A stretch of 24,480 nucleotides of DNA from Methanomicrobiales archaeon (GCA_003160755.1 QEXZ01000009.1:1-24480); one strand, 5' to 3'. Positions 6,711 through 14,017 are shown, numbered from the stretch's first letter. Program-made: numbers and translations. Notes: generated from the sequence alone by a model not told the origin.

Positions 6711-7874
6711 ATGGGCATAAGTTATCGTAGGATGGTTGTAAAGGTCGCCCTTCTGGTTGGCGTGCTGGTGGTTGCTTCCTTATGTATTTGGTATTTCAGT
6801 ATTCCAACTGAGGGCGACATCCTTGTTCTGGATAAAAGTGTCTTGACCGTGATTTTAGATGACATCCCGGATACCAAGGAAGATGCTATATCCGTGGCAC
6901 ATGAAAGGATTATTAATGAGACTGGCGTTCCGAAACGGAGTTTTGACAGATATTTCAAACTGATGGATACATCACGCACACAATTTCAATGGCAACTCGT
7001 GTACAACGTGACGGGTAACCCTGACTTCACCGTTTTTTTAGTGAAAAAGACACTTCCGGAAGAGGGTTTCAGCATCTCGGACAAATATATTGTGGGCATG
7101 GTTGGAAGAGATTACTTCGATGCACATTTCAAAAGGGAGTCATTCGAATCGAACACAGCCTACTACTCATTCTTCTACGGATACTCACACAACCCCGGTG
7201 CAGGTGACATTGAGCTGTCTATGTGGGTCAGACTTGGAAACGACAGAAGTGTGATTGGACAGCATGTGGTCACTTCGCCGCAAGAGATTACTGTGAGCAG
7301 GGAGCAGGCGATAGATATCGGGAGGGAGAATGGGCTGAAAGACCCTCTGTCAGGTGCTCCTGTTCTGGTTGGCGGAATAATCTGCTGGAGAGTCGTATGG
7401 CAGCATACTCCAACCGAGCAGGACTACGATAATCAAACGGTTTACGGGTTTGATGTCCACTGCACTACTGGAGAGGTGATAGGCAAGCACAGGTATATTC
7501 GACCAACTCCCGCATCGCCTTCTCCCATACGGACCGCTCAGATTACGTCCCTCATTGAAAAACTGGGATTTGAAGACGTAGAAGACGGCGCTATGATACA
7601 GGTGAACGTCATGAACAGCGTAGATGAGACGTTTTCCGTTGTTAAAACATTCGGAAGAACGGTTGTGAAAGTGGGGACAATCGAGAATGCTGACCTTACT
7701 CTGTGGATAGACCGCGACATCATCCTGAATGCACTCGAAAGCGATGATGTGGTGAGCTATTTACAGGACAACGCAACCAGCAGAAGCGTAATCGTAGAGC
7801 TTCACAAGAACATGGTTCTACTGCAGAAAAAAGGATACATGAGCCTGTACGAAAGAGTGAAAGAAAGTGCGTGA
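6711..7874 (+). CDS. membrane-anchored extracytoplasmic protein, PepSY-like
   Basis: I do not recognise this as a named family. Residues 8-29 form one N-terminal transmembrane anchor (VVKVALLVGVLVVASLCIWYF) after a basic start, so the rest should face outward. Two PepSY-like units are suggested. One begins near DAISVAHERIINETG (about 58-110). The clearer one, near 195-265, runs from TVSREQAIDIGRENG to YGFDVHCTTGEVIGKH, the usual Asp-x-x-TGE ending. The last 110 residues (MIQVNVMNS to YERVKES) have an SCP2-like look: ADLTLWIDRDIILNAL. Start ATG 6711 has GTGGA 4 nt upstream and lies 17 nt after cca. PepSY domains often act as inhibitors or ligand binders; any role here is a guess. Confidence 0.75.
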   Translation: MGISYRRMVVKVALLVGVLVVASLCIWYFSIPTEGDILVLDKSVLTVILDDIPDTKEDAISVAHERIINETGVPKRSFDRYFKLMDTSRTQFQWQLVYNVTGNPDFTVFLVKKTLPEEGFSISDKYIVGMVGRDYFDAHFKRESFESNTAYYSFFYGYSHNPGAGDIELSMWVRLGNDRSVIGQHVVTSPQEITVSREQAIDIGRENGLKDPLSGAPVLVGGIICWRVVWQHTPTEQDYDNQTVYGFDVHCTTGEVIGKHRYIRPTPASPSPIRTAQITSLIEKLGFEDVEDGAMIQVNVMNSVDETFSVVKTFGRTVVKVGTIENADLTLWIDRDIILNALESDDVVSYLQDNATSRSVIVELHKNMVLLQKKGYMSLYERVKESA

Positions 7875-7883
7875 CAAGGGCAA

Positions 7884-8053
7884 ACCACGAGATTTCACAA
7901 GAAACCTTTTCTTAGAAAGAAAAGCTTTACCAAAAGAACTTATTTGTTTTTCTTTTAGCACAGGTTTTCTGCGAAGCAAATTTTCCGTAAAGGCTTTTGC
8001 TTGCAAAAGGGTTTTTTGTGAAAAAGAAAAAGTGTTGTGTAATCTGGTGGTTG
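7884..8053. repeat. hairpin-rich TIR element A (170 bp)
   Basis: Bounded by AACCACGAGATTTCACAA (7884-7901) and, inverted, by TTGTGTAATCTGGTGGTT (8036-8053), matching at 16 of 18 positions. Bases 7944-8053 are identical over 110 bp, in opposite orientation, to 12951-13060. Internal hairpins: CTTTTCTT-AGA-AAGAAAAG (7907-7925), CTTTTG-CTTG-CAAAAG (7994-8009) and a GCGAAGC turn. There is no ORF of note. It fills the gap between the PepSY-like gene and the 3' end of purC. Confidence 0.9.
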
Positions 8054-8066
8054 GTTATAAAAATAA

Positions 8067-8846
8067 TCACTCCATAATCCGCTTACACACATCAAAATAA
8101 ACCTCCGAAAGGTCCCCTTTTCCTTCCCGGAACACGTCTTTATCAAAACTTATTATCTCGCCTGAGCTTTCGTATGCCTCCTTATCCCAGAGCCTGCACA
8201 CGTCCGGTGTGCCAACTTCATCCGCAAGAATTATATCCCCTTCTTCTTTGCTCTTACCGAATTCCAGCTTGAAATCCGCTAATATTATTCCCTTTTGTGT
8301 TAAATAAGACTTCATTATATCTCCTATCCTTATCGTCTCCCTTTTTATATGCTCTATCTCTCCTTTGTCCATCCATGCATTCTCTATTATCTCGTCTTCG
8401 GTTATCGGTCGGTCAACGCTTTCGAACTTAGTGGTGAACTCCAGAAAACTCTTTGCTAATGGCGCCCCCTCCCCCAGCTCCTTTGCTCCTTCTTGTACGA
8501 AGAAATCACTGCTTATGTCCACCTCACCTTTTTTATACCTTCTCCATAAAGACCCGTACAGAAAATTTCGCGCTATCACTTCCACAGGTAAAAGACTCAC
8601 TTCCTCCGCAACTAACTCGTTTGGCGGCACATACTCCCTGAAGTGCGTCTTTATTCCCTCGGCTTCTAAGACATCAAACCAGAAGCAGGATAATTTACAG
8701 CAGAGTTCCCCTTTGTTCTTGAAGGATGCTTTTTTCTTACCGTCAAACGCCGTAACTCTATCGGTAAATACGAAAACGATATTACCATCGGGTCTTCGAT
8801 AAATGTCCTTCGCTTTTCCACTCCGTATGTATTTTGCATCCTTCAT
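8067..8846 (-). CDS. purC: phosphoribosylaminoimidazole-succinocarboxamide synthase
   Basis: SAICAR synthetase of purine synthesis: joins CAIR and aspartate with ATP hydrolysis. The protein opens IRSGKAKDIYRRPDG (nucleotide-binding strand region), then DRVTAFDGKKKASFKNKGEL, LPVEVIARNFLYGSLWRRY, LEFTTKFESVDRP, ILADFKLEFGK and DEVGTPDVCRLWDKEAYE, all in family order. The length of 259 aa is normal. Start ATG 8846 has no SD; a minus-strand box TTAAATAA (8874-8881) lies about 31 nt upstream, so the leader is short or absent. It is divergent from hisB. No other pur gene is in the window. Confidence 0.95.
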   Translation of the reverse strand: MKDAKYIRSGKAKDIYRRPDGNIVFVFTDRVTAFDGKKKASFKNKGELCCKLSCFWFDVLEAEGIKTHFREYVPPNELVAEEVSLLPVEVIARNFLYGSLWRRYKKGEVDISSDFFVQEGAKELGEGAPLAKSFLEFTTKFESVDRPITEDEIIENAWMDKGEIEHIKRETIRIGDIMKSYLTQKGIILADFKLEFGKSKEEGDIILADEVGTPDVCRLWDKEAYESSGEIISFDKDVFREGKGDLSEVYFDVCKRIME

Positions 8847-8929
8847 TTGACTCTTAATATAAATAACTCAACTATTATTTAAGTATAAACCCTATTCTTT
8901 TAGAAAAAACTTTTTTTTTGCAAGCAAAA
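8847..8929. promoter_or_regulatory. divergent promoter purC / hisB with hairpin leader of hisB
   Basis: TAATATAAAT (8855-8864) and TTTAAGTATAAA (8878-8889) are TATA-like for hisB and imply a leader of 20-40 nt. That leader would contain AGAAAAAACTTTTTTTTT and the stem TTTTG-CAAG-CAAAA (8916-8929) ending at the base before the hisB ATG. The loop sequence matches the hairpin CTTTTG-CAAG-CAAAAG of the interspersed elements at 7884-8053 and 12951-13209. Confidence 0.5.
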
Positions 8930-9487
8930 ATGAGAACAGCAAACGTAAAAAGGAAGACAAAAGAAACGAATATCGAGGTGGAATTGAACCTTGATGGTAC
9001 GGGAACGCATGAAATAAGCACCGGGATAAAATTCTTTGACCACATGCTCGCAACGTTTTCAAGGCATGGGTCTTTTGACCTTGTTGTGCACGCAACGGGT
9101 GACTTGAGCCACCACGTCATAGAAGACACCGGGATTGTGTTAGGTGAAGCGTTAAAAAAAGCAATCGGCGGAGAACCTGAAGAAAGGGAAAAGACCGTGA
9201 GGTTTGGCTATGCAATTATACCGATGGATGAATCCCTTGCAAGATGCGCATTGGACATCGGTGGTATAGGCGGTGGAAGAAGTTATACGGTGTTCGAGGT
9301 GGAGCTTGGTAAAGAGCGAGTAGAGGATGTTAACACTGAGAACGTACCGCATTTCTTTAATTCGCTCGCCACGCACGCAAACTTCACCGTTCACGTGTAT
9401 GCAACGGGTGAGAACGAACACCACAAGGTAGAGGCGATTTTCAAAGCGCTGGGTGTTGCATTGAGCAAGGCAACGAGGATAAAATAG
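8930..9487 (+). CDS. hisB: imidazoleglycerol-phosphate dehydratase
   Basis: Histidine biosynthesis step 6, a manganese-dependent dehydratase. Family motifs in order: GTGTHEISTGIKFFDHML, HATGDLSHHVIEDTGIVLGEAL (one metal-ligand HH pair), YAIIPMDESLARCALDIGG, and GENEHHKVEAIFKALGVAL (the second HH pair). The length of 185 aa is normal for the monofunctional archaeal enzyme. I choose ATG 8930; a TTG 12 nt upstream is in frame but lies inside the hairpin leader. There are no other his genes nearby, so the pathway is scattered. Confidence 0.95.
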   Translation: MRTANVKRKTKETNIEVELNLDGTGTHEISTGIKFFDHMLATFSRHGSFDLVVHATGDLSHHVIEDTGIVLGEALKKAIGGEPEEREKTVRFGYAIIPMDESLARCALDIGGIGGGRSYTVFEVELGKERVEDVNTENVPHFFNSLATHANFTVHVYATGENEHHKVEAIFKALGVALSKATRIK

Positions 9488-9550
9488 GGTGAAGCTAGTT
9501 AAAAGGAAATTGAACATGCTAGGCACAGCCGCGACTTAAGTATTGAATAT

Positions 9551-9591
9551 TCTCTTTTAGTCAAGGTTTTCTCTTTAGAGAAAAAGTTGAT
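9551..9591 (+). promoter_or_regulatory. hairpin leader of the RFC-like gene
   Basis: TTTTCTC (9567-9573) and GAGAAAA (9578-9584) form a 7-bp stem around TTTA, ending 7 nt before the ATG. The preceding TTTTAGTCAAGGTTTT and following AAAAAGTTG recur around a different stem at 13070-13104. AT-rich sequence at 9534-9551 could be the promoter. There is no SD. Confidence 0.45.
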
Positions 9592-10665
9592 ATGTGGGCA
9601 GAAAAATACAGACCGAAGAGATTGGATGAAATCGCCGGGCAGGAAGAGGTGGTGAACAGGATAAAAGGGTTCGTCAAGGGAAAGACAATACCAAATCTAC
9701 TGCTCTGGGGTCAAAAAGGTACAGGCAAGACGTCTTTTGTTTATGCCCTTGCGAATGAACTCTATGGCTCTTATGACGAGAACGTCATGCTTATAGAAAC
9801 AGCGGATTTCGTTGAACAGCGTAAAAAATGGTTAAGCGAGGATAAAAGATTCAAATTCTTTTATGACGAGCAGAAATCGGCGATAGACATTTTCAAGGAG
9901 ATAATAAGGGAATATGCAGCGTTAAGACCCATAAATGCTCCTTTCAAATTACTATTTTTCAATAGCGCCGATTTACTTCCCGGGAATGCGCAACAAGCGT
10001 TACGAAGAGTTATAGAAAGGAGCAACAAAACATGCAGGTTCATCTTCTCCACCACGAGACCCGCGGGCGTCATCCCTGCTGTAAGGTCAAGATGCCTGAA
10101 TCTCCACTTCACGCCTCTGGACAAAAGCGATGCGCTGGATGCGTTGATAAAATCAATAGCAGAGGGAGAAGGGCTAAAACTTACGGAAGGCGGCTTAAAA
10201 ACGCTGCGGGAATATGCAAGAGGCGATGCAGGCGCGGCTATAAATATGCTGGAAGCAGCAGCAACGACAACAAGGGCAAAGACAAAGACGATAGATGCCA
10301 TCGGAATAGAAAATGTAGTGCAAAATGCGTTTTTTCAACGAAATAAAGTGGAGGAGTTGATAGATTCCGCATGTGCGGGACGATATAAAGACGTGCGGGC
10401 GGGCTTAGAAATTCTAATAAGAGATGAGAAGATAGGAGGGAAAGAGATTCTGGTGGAGATACACGAGGCGCTGCGAAGGAAGATGAAAATTTCGGAAATG
10501 GCGATGGGCGGGGAAGAAGAGCAGAACTTGGTGAAAAGATTCGCTCGGATTGTGCTATACGAAGGCGAGGCGGATTTAAAACTTTGTAATTCATTAAATA
10601 GCATCATACACTTAGAAGAGATGATGACACACTTTTTCTTTTTCAAACTTTTAGAAAAAGTTTGA
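9592..10665 (+). CDS. RFC small-subunit-like AAA+ protein, degenerate Walker B
   Basis: Clamp-loader subunit homologue. It starts with the RFC box WAEKYRPKRLDEIAGQEEVV. Walker A GQKGTGKT is intact (40-47). The Walker B position reads KLLFFNSADLL (119-129), where active subunits have a hydrophobic run followed by DEAD or DEAD-like residues, so the metal-binding Asp and catalytic Glu are gone. Sensor 1 is STTRP, without the usual Asn. The arginine-finger SRC is present (166-168), within VRSRCLNLHF. The C-terminal collar helices look normal. A length of 357 aa is slightly long. The last residues, THFFFFKLLEKV and stop, lie in an interspersed repeat. Probably a non-catalytic partner of RfcS/RfcL, like eukaryotic Rfc5; its relation to the archaeal RfcS2 group is untested. 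Confidence 0.85.
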   Translation: MWAEKYRPKRLDEIAGQEEVVNRIKGFVKGKTIPNLLLWGQKGTGKTSFVYALANELYGSYDENVMLIETADFVEQRKKWLSEDKRFKFFYDEQKSAIDIFKEIIREYAALRPINAPFKLLFFNSADLLPGNAQQALRRVIERSNKTCRFIFSTTRPAGVIPAVRSRCLNLHFTPLDKSDALDALIKSIAEGEGLKLTEGGLKTLREYARGDAGAAINMLEAAATTTRAKTKTIDAIGIENVVQNAFFQRNKVEELIDSACAGRYKDVRAGLEILIRDEKIGGKEILVEIHEALRRKMKISEMAMGGEEEQNLVKRFARIVLYEGEADLKLCNSLNSIIHLEEMMTHFFFFKLLEKV

Positions 10666-10713
10666 TCAAAAATGCTTCGCGGAAAAAGAAAACCTGTGCT
10701 AAAAGAAAAAAAA
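10629..10713 (+). repeat. hairpin-rich element, diverged copy overlapping the RFC-like 3' end
   Basis: CACTTTTTCTTTTTCA (10629-10644), then stem CAAACTTTT-AGA-AAAAGTTTG (10644-10664), then TGCTTCGC and GAAAACCTGTGCTAAAAGAAAAA. The first and last blocks match 12968-12984 and 13033-13056 of the large element, in the same order, around a different middle. The first half is translated as the C-terminus of the RFC-like protein, and its TGA stop is in the hairpin stem. Confidence 0.75.
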
Positions 10714-10730
10714 TGGAGTGAGGAAGAAAA

Positions 10731-11150
10731 ATGGAATGTGTATTTTGTAAAATTGTTGAGGGGAGTTTAAAAGCAGAGACGATTTATGAAAAGGAAGGTG
10801 TATTGGCTTTCCTGGATATAAATCCGAGGGCGCCGGGGCACAGTCTGGTCATACCCAAGAAACACGTGAGTCTACTCGCGGATTTAGAAGATGAGCTGGT
10901 TGCGGAGCTGTTTATTGCGACAAGAGAAATGTTAAAGATATTGAAGAAAGCACTGAATCCAGACGGGTTTAACATAGGGATAAATGAGGGACAGGCGGCG
11001 GGTCAGGAGATTCCGCACCTGCATGTAAACATCTTTCCACGGTTCAGTGGCGATGGTGGTAAGCCCGTGCATAGCGTCGTGAACAATCCACCTGAAAATA
11101 TTTCGGAGATAGTAGACAAAATAAGAAGTAGCTTGAAAGGCACGGTCTAA
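10731..11150 (+). CDS. HIT family protein with an altered histidine triad
   Basis: Nucleotide phosphoramidase/hydrolase family, probably cytoplasmic. The N-terminal zinc pair CVFC (residues 3-6) and the family His in IPKKHVSLL (45) are present, followed by LDINPRAPGHSLVIPKKH. The triad region reads PHLHVNIFPR: His96 and the nucleophilic His98 are kept, but the third triad position is Asn100. The length of 139 aa is typical. GAGGAAG lies 5-11 nt before ATG 10731. It follows the RFC-like gene by 65 nt, with a repeat between them, so cotranscription is possible. The substrate cannot be told from sequence. Confidence 0.92.
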   Translation: MECVFCKIVEGSLKAETIYEKEGVLAFLDINPRAPGHSLVIPKKHVSLLADLEDELVAELFIATREMLKILKKALNPDGFNIGINEGQAAGQEIPHLHVNIFPRFSGDGGKPVHSVVNNPPENISEIVDKIRSSLKGTV

Positions 11151-11165
11151 AATATAGTGATTTAC

Positions 11166-11275
11166 CACCGCGGAGAGCGCAGAGGATAGCGGTTTGGCGG
11201 TTTAGCTAACGAGCTGAACCGCTAATAAACTAAACCTCTAATTCCGTGTGCTCTGCGGTGAAATTCAAGGATATA
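11166..11275. repeat. CACCGC-ended repeat element, copy 2
   Basis: Ends CACCGCGGAGAGCGCAGAG (11166-11184) and CCGTGTGCTCTGCGGTG (11244-11260, then AAATTCAAGGATATA) match the arms of 2301-2402 in reverse orientation. Its core differs and contains CTAACGAGCTGAACCGCT (11206-11223), whose reverse complement recurs at 17 of 18 positions inside pheT at 23613-23630. Non-coding, between the convergent HIT and mmp3 genes. Confidence 0.8.
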
Positions 11276-11306
11276 GTGATCTCACTGGAGAATTCGATAG
11301 TGCCCC

Positions 11307-12875
11307 TTACACCTTCTCCTTCACATATATCATGTCTCCTTCTTTCAGCTTACCGAGATAAGCTAAATTAGAAGGAGAGAGCGAAGAAAAAGAAAGGACG
11401 AGGTTAGCACCGTCAAATGTCTCACCCGTGGGTCCATACTCCTTACTGTCACTCAATCGAACGCCCATTACCCCTCGGTTTGACCGAGACATGTTTGTAA
11501 CTCCTATTATTCCCTTTTCGACCTTCGCTTTTGCCAGGTTCTCAGGGACAAGTGTCCCCGCTTCTTCGGCACTTCCCTTAAACAGGACCATCATCCCGGG
11601 AACAGAGAAATAGACCTTTAAAAGCCCTATTGGTCGGTTAATCAAGCCCGAAACCTTTTTGAAATACCACACGGTCTTGGGCGCTTCGCGGTGAAAGAAT
11701 TCCACATCAAATACGCCTTCCGCATCAACGCCAACCGTCCTTAGTGTTCCCCGGTCCATAATTTCCATCGTCAGTGCGGGCTCCTGGTCTACGACAATTG
11801 CATCGTCACTATCATTTCCTTCCCTTACCTGCTCGATATTCTCAGCTTCAAAAAACTCCTCCGCTTCCTTTTGCGTCTTTCCCACCACCATCATCCATCT
11901 GGGATCAGTCGTGGTGTAAATCGTATCTCCCGAATGTGCGTAATCCATCAATTCGCCGCCCTGTATTATCTCACCAAATACGTTATGAGAAGGATGCGGC
12001 AGTCTGCTTTCCTTATACGCGTAAATTTTCCCTTTCTCTGTTCCTGCGTTCCTCGCCGTCAGGTAATTTTTCGACCTGTAGCGGATGTTCTCATCCGGTA
12101 AATTAAGCCCTTTTAACGCTTCAGAAGCCAGATAAGTATGTGAATGGTCATCTATATGCAAAACCTTATCCCTTGTAAGAGACAAGAAATGCTCGCTTGA
12201 CATCGGCGCTTCTCGAAACAGTTTTATCGTTGCGAACGTGAATACCTCCTGCCCCCCCTTTATCTCGGTATTCAGGTCAGAGGTGACGAAACCCGTTCTC
12301 TCCGCTTTTGTTACAATTGGCGTTATCCCCTCTATTCTATCACCTTCGCGCAAATCAGAAATGATGCTCCTCCCTCTCGTTAATTTCCCTATTACGGCAT
12401 CGGGGCCCGTCCCATAGGCCGCTTCGTGTTCTCGCTTACTTATCATAAGGTATGTCATGCCCGGGTCAAAGCCGCCAAAACCGAAGAAAACATCCCATTT
12501 CTTGTACTGACACTCGCTCTTTTCTACGCTTAGATTCGTCTCTATCGGCCCAATAGCAGTTATATCCTCACTCTCCCACCCTATCATACCTCGTTCATTG
12601 TGAAATTTCTTATAATCTTTGTAGAATTCCAACATCGCTTCAGTTTCAGTTTCTGCTCTATGTTTCGCTTCAGCCTCTTTTTCTCGGGCTATCTTTATCC
12701 TCGCCTCTCCCGCTTTTGTTTTCACTGTGAATTCGTTTTTTAACGCCTTTCTCTCCTTCTCTGAAATAATGGCTACTATACAGCCTGGCTTGTATGCGCC
12801 ATCCAGCTCTTCGATAATGTCGCCTAACTTTTTACTTCGGACTTCCTGTGTCGCACCATTGAGTTTGATCTTCAT
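11307..12875 (-). CDS. mmp3: methanogenesis marker protein 3 (UPF0288)
   Basis: Large protein restricted to archaea with methyl-coenzyme M reductase. The N-terminal 60 residues (KIKLNGATQEVRSKKLGDII) resemble a ubiquitin/MoaD-like fold. The body has family phrases FGFGGFDPGMTYLMISKREHEAAYG, LTRGRSIISDLREGDRI, HIDDHSHTYLASEALKG and RSNRGVMGVRLSDSKEYGPTGETFDGANL; the last part is cyclophilin-like. The length of 522 aa fits. From memory, recent structural work places Mmp3 in the ATP-dependent complex that activates MCR together with McrC, Mmp7 and Mmp17. Start ATG 12875 has no SD, but CTTTAAAAG on the minus strand (12900-12910) is 25-35 nt upstream, so it is leaderless. This is the strongest lifestyle marker in the window. 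Confidence 0.92.
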   Translation of the reverse strand: MKIKLNGATQEVRSKKLGDIIEELDGAYKPGCIVAIISEKERKALKNEFTVKTKAGEARIKIAREKEAEAKHRAETETEAMLEFYKDYKKFHNERGMIGWESEDITAIGPIETNLSVEKSECQYKKWDVFFGFGGFDPGMTYLMISKREHEAAYGTGPDAVIGKLTRGRSIISDLREGDRIEGITPIVTKAERTGFVTSDLNTEIKGGQEVFTFATIKLFREAPMSSEHFLSLTRDKVLHIDDHSHTYLASEALKGLNLPDENIRYRSKNYLTARNAGTEKGKIYAYKESRLPHPSHNVFGEIIQGGELMDYAHSGDTIYTTTDPRWMMVVGKTQKEAEEFFEAENIEQVREGNDSDDAIVVDQEPALTMEIMDRGTLRTVGVDAEGVFDVEFFHREAPKTVWYFKKVSGLINRPIGLLKVYFSVPGMMVLFKGSAEEAGTLVPENLAKAKVEKGIIGVTNMSRSNRGVMGVRLSDSKEYGPTGETFDGANLVLSFSSLSPSNLAYLGKLKEGDMIYVKEKV

Positions 12876-13273
12876 AGAAATATTCTTAAGTGTCAGGCAC
12901 TTTTAAAGTTTTCCTTTTTTTTCGTTTTTGTAGTCATTCCGGAAATCATTAACCACCAGATTACACAACACTTTTTCTTTTTCACAAAAAACCCTTTTGC
13001 AAGCAAAAGCCTTTACGGAAAATTTGCTTCGCAGAAAACCTGTGCTAAAAGAAAAACAAAGAGAAGGTTTTTAGTCAAGGTTTTTACCGAAGGTAAAAAA
13101 GTTGTTGGTAAAGCTTTTCGTTCTAAGAAAGGGTTTCTTGTTCGTTTCATCCATGTTAATCTGCGTTAATCTGTGTCAATACTTTATTTTCTTGTATAAT
13201 CTCGTGGTTCATTATTTGCAATTTATTACTGGAATGACTATATTTTATTTCAGGAACATACAATGAATATGCA
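12876..13273. other. 398-bp intergenic region mmp3 / thyX
   Basis: No credible ORF. It contains the mmp3 promoter, an outer inverted repeat pair TAGTCATTCC (12931-12940) and GGAATGACTA (13231-13240), the 259-bp hairpin-rich element at 12951-13209, degenerate repeats of the type TTAATCTG(C/T)GT at 13155-13178, and the thyX TATA box TATATTTTATTT (13239-13250), 24-35 nt before ATG 13274. Confidence 0.8.
12951..13209. repeat. hairpin-rich TIR element B (259 bp)
   Basis: Ends AACCACCAGATTACACAA (12951-12968) and TTGTATAATCTCGTGGTT (13192-13209) are inverted repeats with three mismatches. Bases 12951-13060 equal 7944-8053 in reverse orientation, with no mismatch over 110 bp. Beyond that comes a block absent from element A, which includes the perfect stem TTTTTACC-GAA-GGTAAAAA (13081-13099). 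Shared sequence resumes at GGTAAAGCTTTTC. The tetranucleotide CATT directly abuts both ends (12947-12950 and 13210-13213), a possible target duplication. Confidence 0.9.
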
Positions 13274-14017
13274 ATGAACGTGAAACTACTCCAGGTAACG
13301 GAAAAAGGAATAAATCTGGTTGCGGAAGCTGCGAGGATAAGCGGTGTTTCTTCGATTCAAACTGCGAAAGGAATAATTGAGCTAATTACAGATAACGATT
13401 ATTCTTCGGCGCTTGAGCATATCCATTTCACGTTCGATATTTCAGCGATAAGCGTGGCGTTGAGTCGGGAATTGTTAGAGCACCGGATTGCCTCGCACAC
13501 CGCGAGAAGCACGAGGTATATGGAAGAGCAGGGGTTTAGTTACTATGTTCCGCGAGAATTAGAAGAGCGGGAAGGGGGGGAAGGAGAAGAGGTGCGGATT
13601 TACAGAGAAGCGATGGCCCGTGCCGATGAGGCATACATGAAGTTGCGAGAACTCGGCGTTGCGAGAGAACAGGCGAGATATGTCTTGCCTATGGCGCTGC
13701 ACACGCATTACGTGGTTACGATGAACGTTCGCAGCCTGATAAACTTCTTTATGCTCCGGCTATGTGTAAGAGCGTCACCGGAAATCAGAGAACTCGCAAT
13801 GCGCATGTATAAAATATGTATGGCAGAATACCCCGATATTTTGTCGCGGATATGGTGTCGGGGCTTCACGCTCGGCGTATGCCCGGAGAACAAAGCTCGT
13901 CCAAATACGTGTCCATTCAAAAAGTTAGTGCCGGAAAAGCGTGAAGTGAAGGGCGAATTTGAGCAGCAAGCAAGGAAGATAATAGAGAAGGAGTTAAAAA
14001 AGTTTTTAATAAAATAG
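13274..14017 (+). CDS. thyX: flavin-dependent thymidylate synthase
   Basis: Makes dTMP from dUMP with methylenetetrahydrofolate (or an archaeal pterin) and FAD/NADPH. The ThyX motif appears as EHRIASHTARSTRY (69-82): an HR-x7-S core with Glu where most members have Arg (RHR). Later motifs QARYVLPMALHTHYVVTMNVRSLINFFMLRL and SPEIRELA match the family. Residues about 93-105 carry a Glu/Gly-rich insertion. The tail has three Cys (CRGFTLGVC, then NTCPF), which may be structural. The length of 247 aa is normal. An ATG at 13263 hits a stop after four codons, so 13274 is the start; a TATA box 24-35 nt upstream implies a leaderless message. Confidence 0.93.
   Translation: MNVKLLQVTEKGINLVAEAARISGVSSIQTAKGIIELITDNDYSSALEHIHFTFDISAISVALSRELLEHRIASHTARSTRYMEEQGFSYYVPRELEEREGGEGEEVRIYREAMARADEAYMKLRELGVAREQARYVLPMALHTHYVVTMNVRSLINFFMLRLCVRASPEIRELAMRMYKICMAEYPDILSRIWCRGFTLGVCPENKARPNTCPFKKLVPEKREVKGEFEQQARKIIEKELKKFLIK

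Noticed and set aside
7944..8053. Non-coding RNA gene
   Set aside because: Strong hairpins exist but there is no promoter, terminator or known RNA motif; a repeat element explains it and its second copy better.
9515..9538. Tiny ORF MLGTAAT upstream of the RFC-like gene
   Set aside because: Only seven codons, no ribosome site; no reason to think it is a leader peptide.
12931..13240. CRISPR array or leader
   Set aside because: Repeats are inverted and unevenly spaced; there are no regular direct repeats or spacers and no cas genes.
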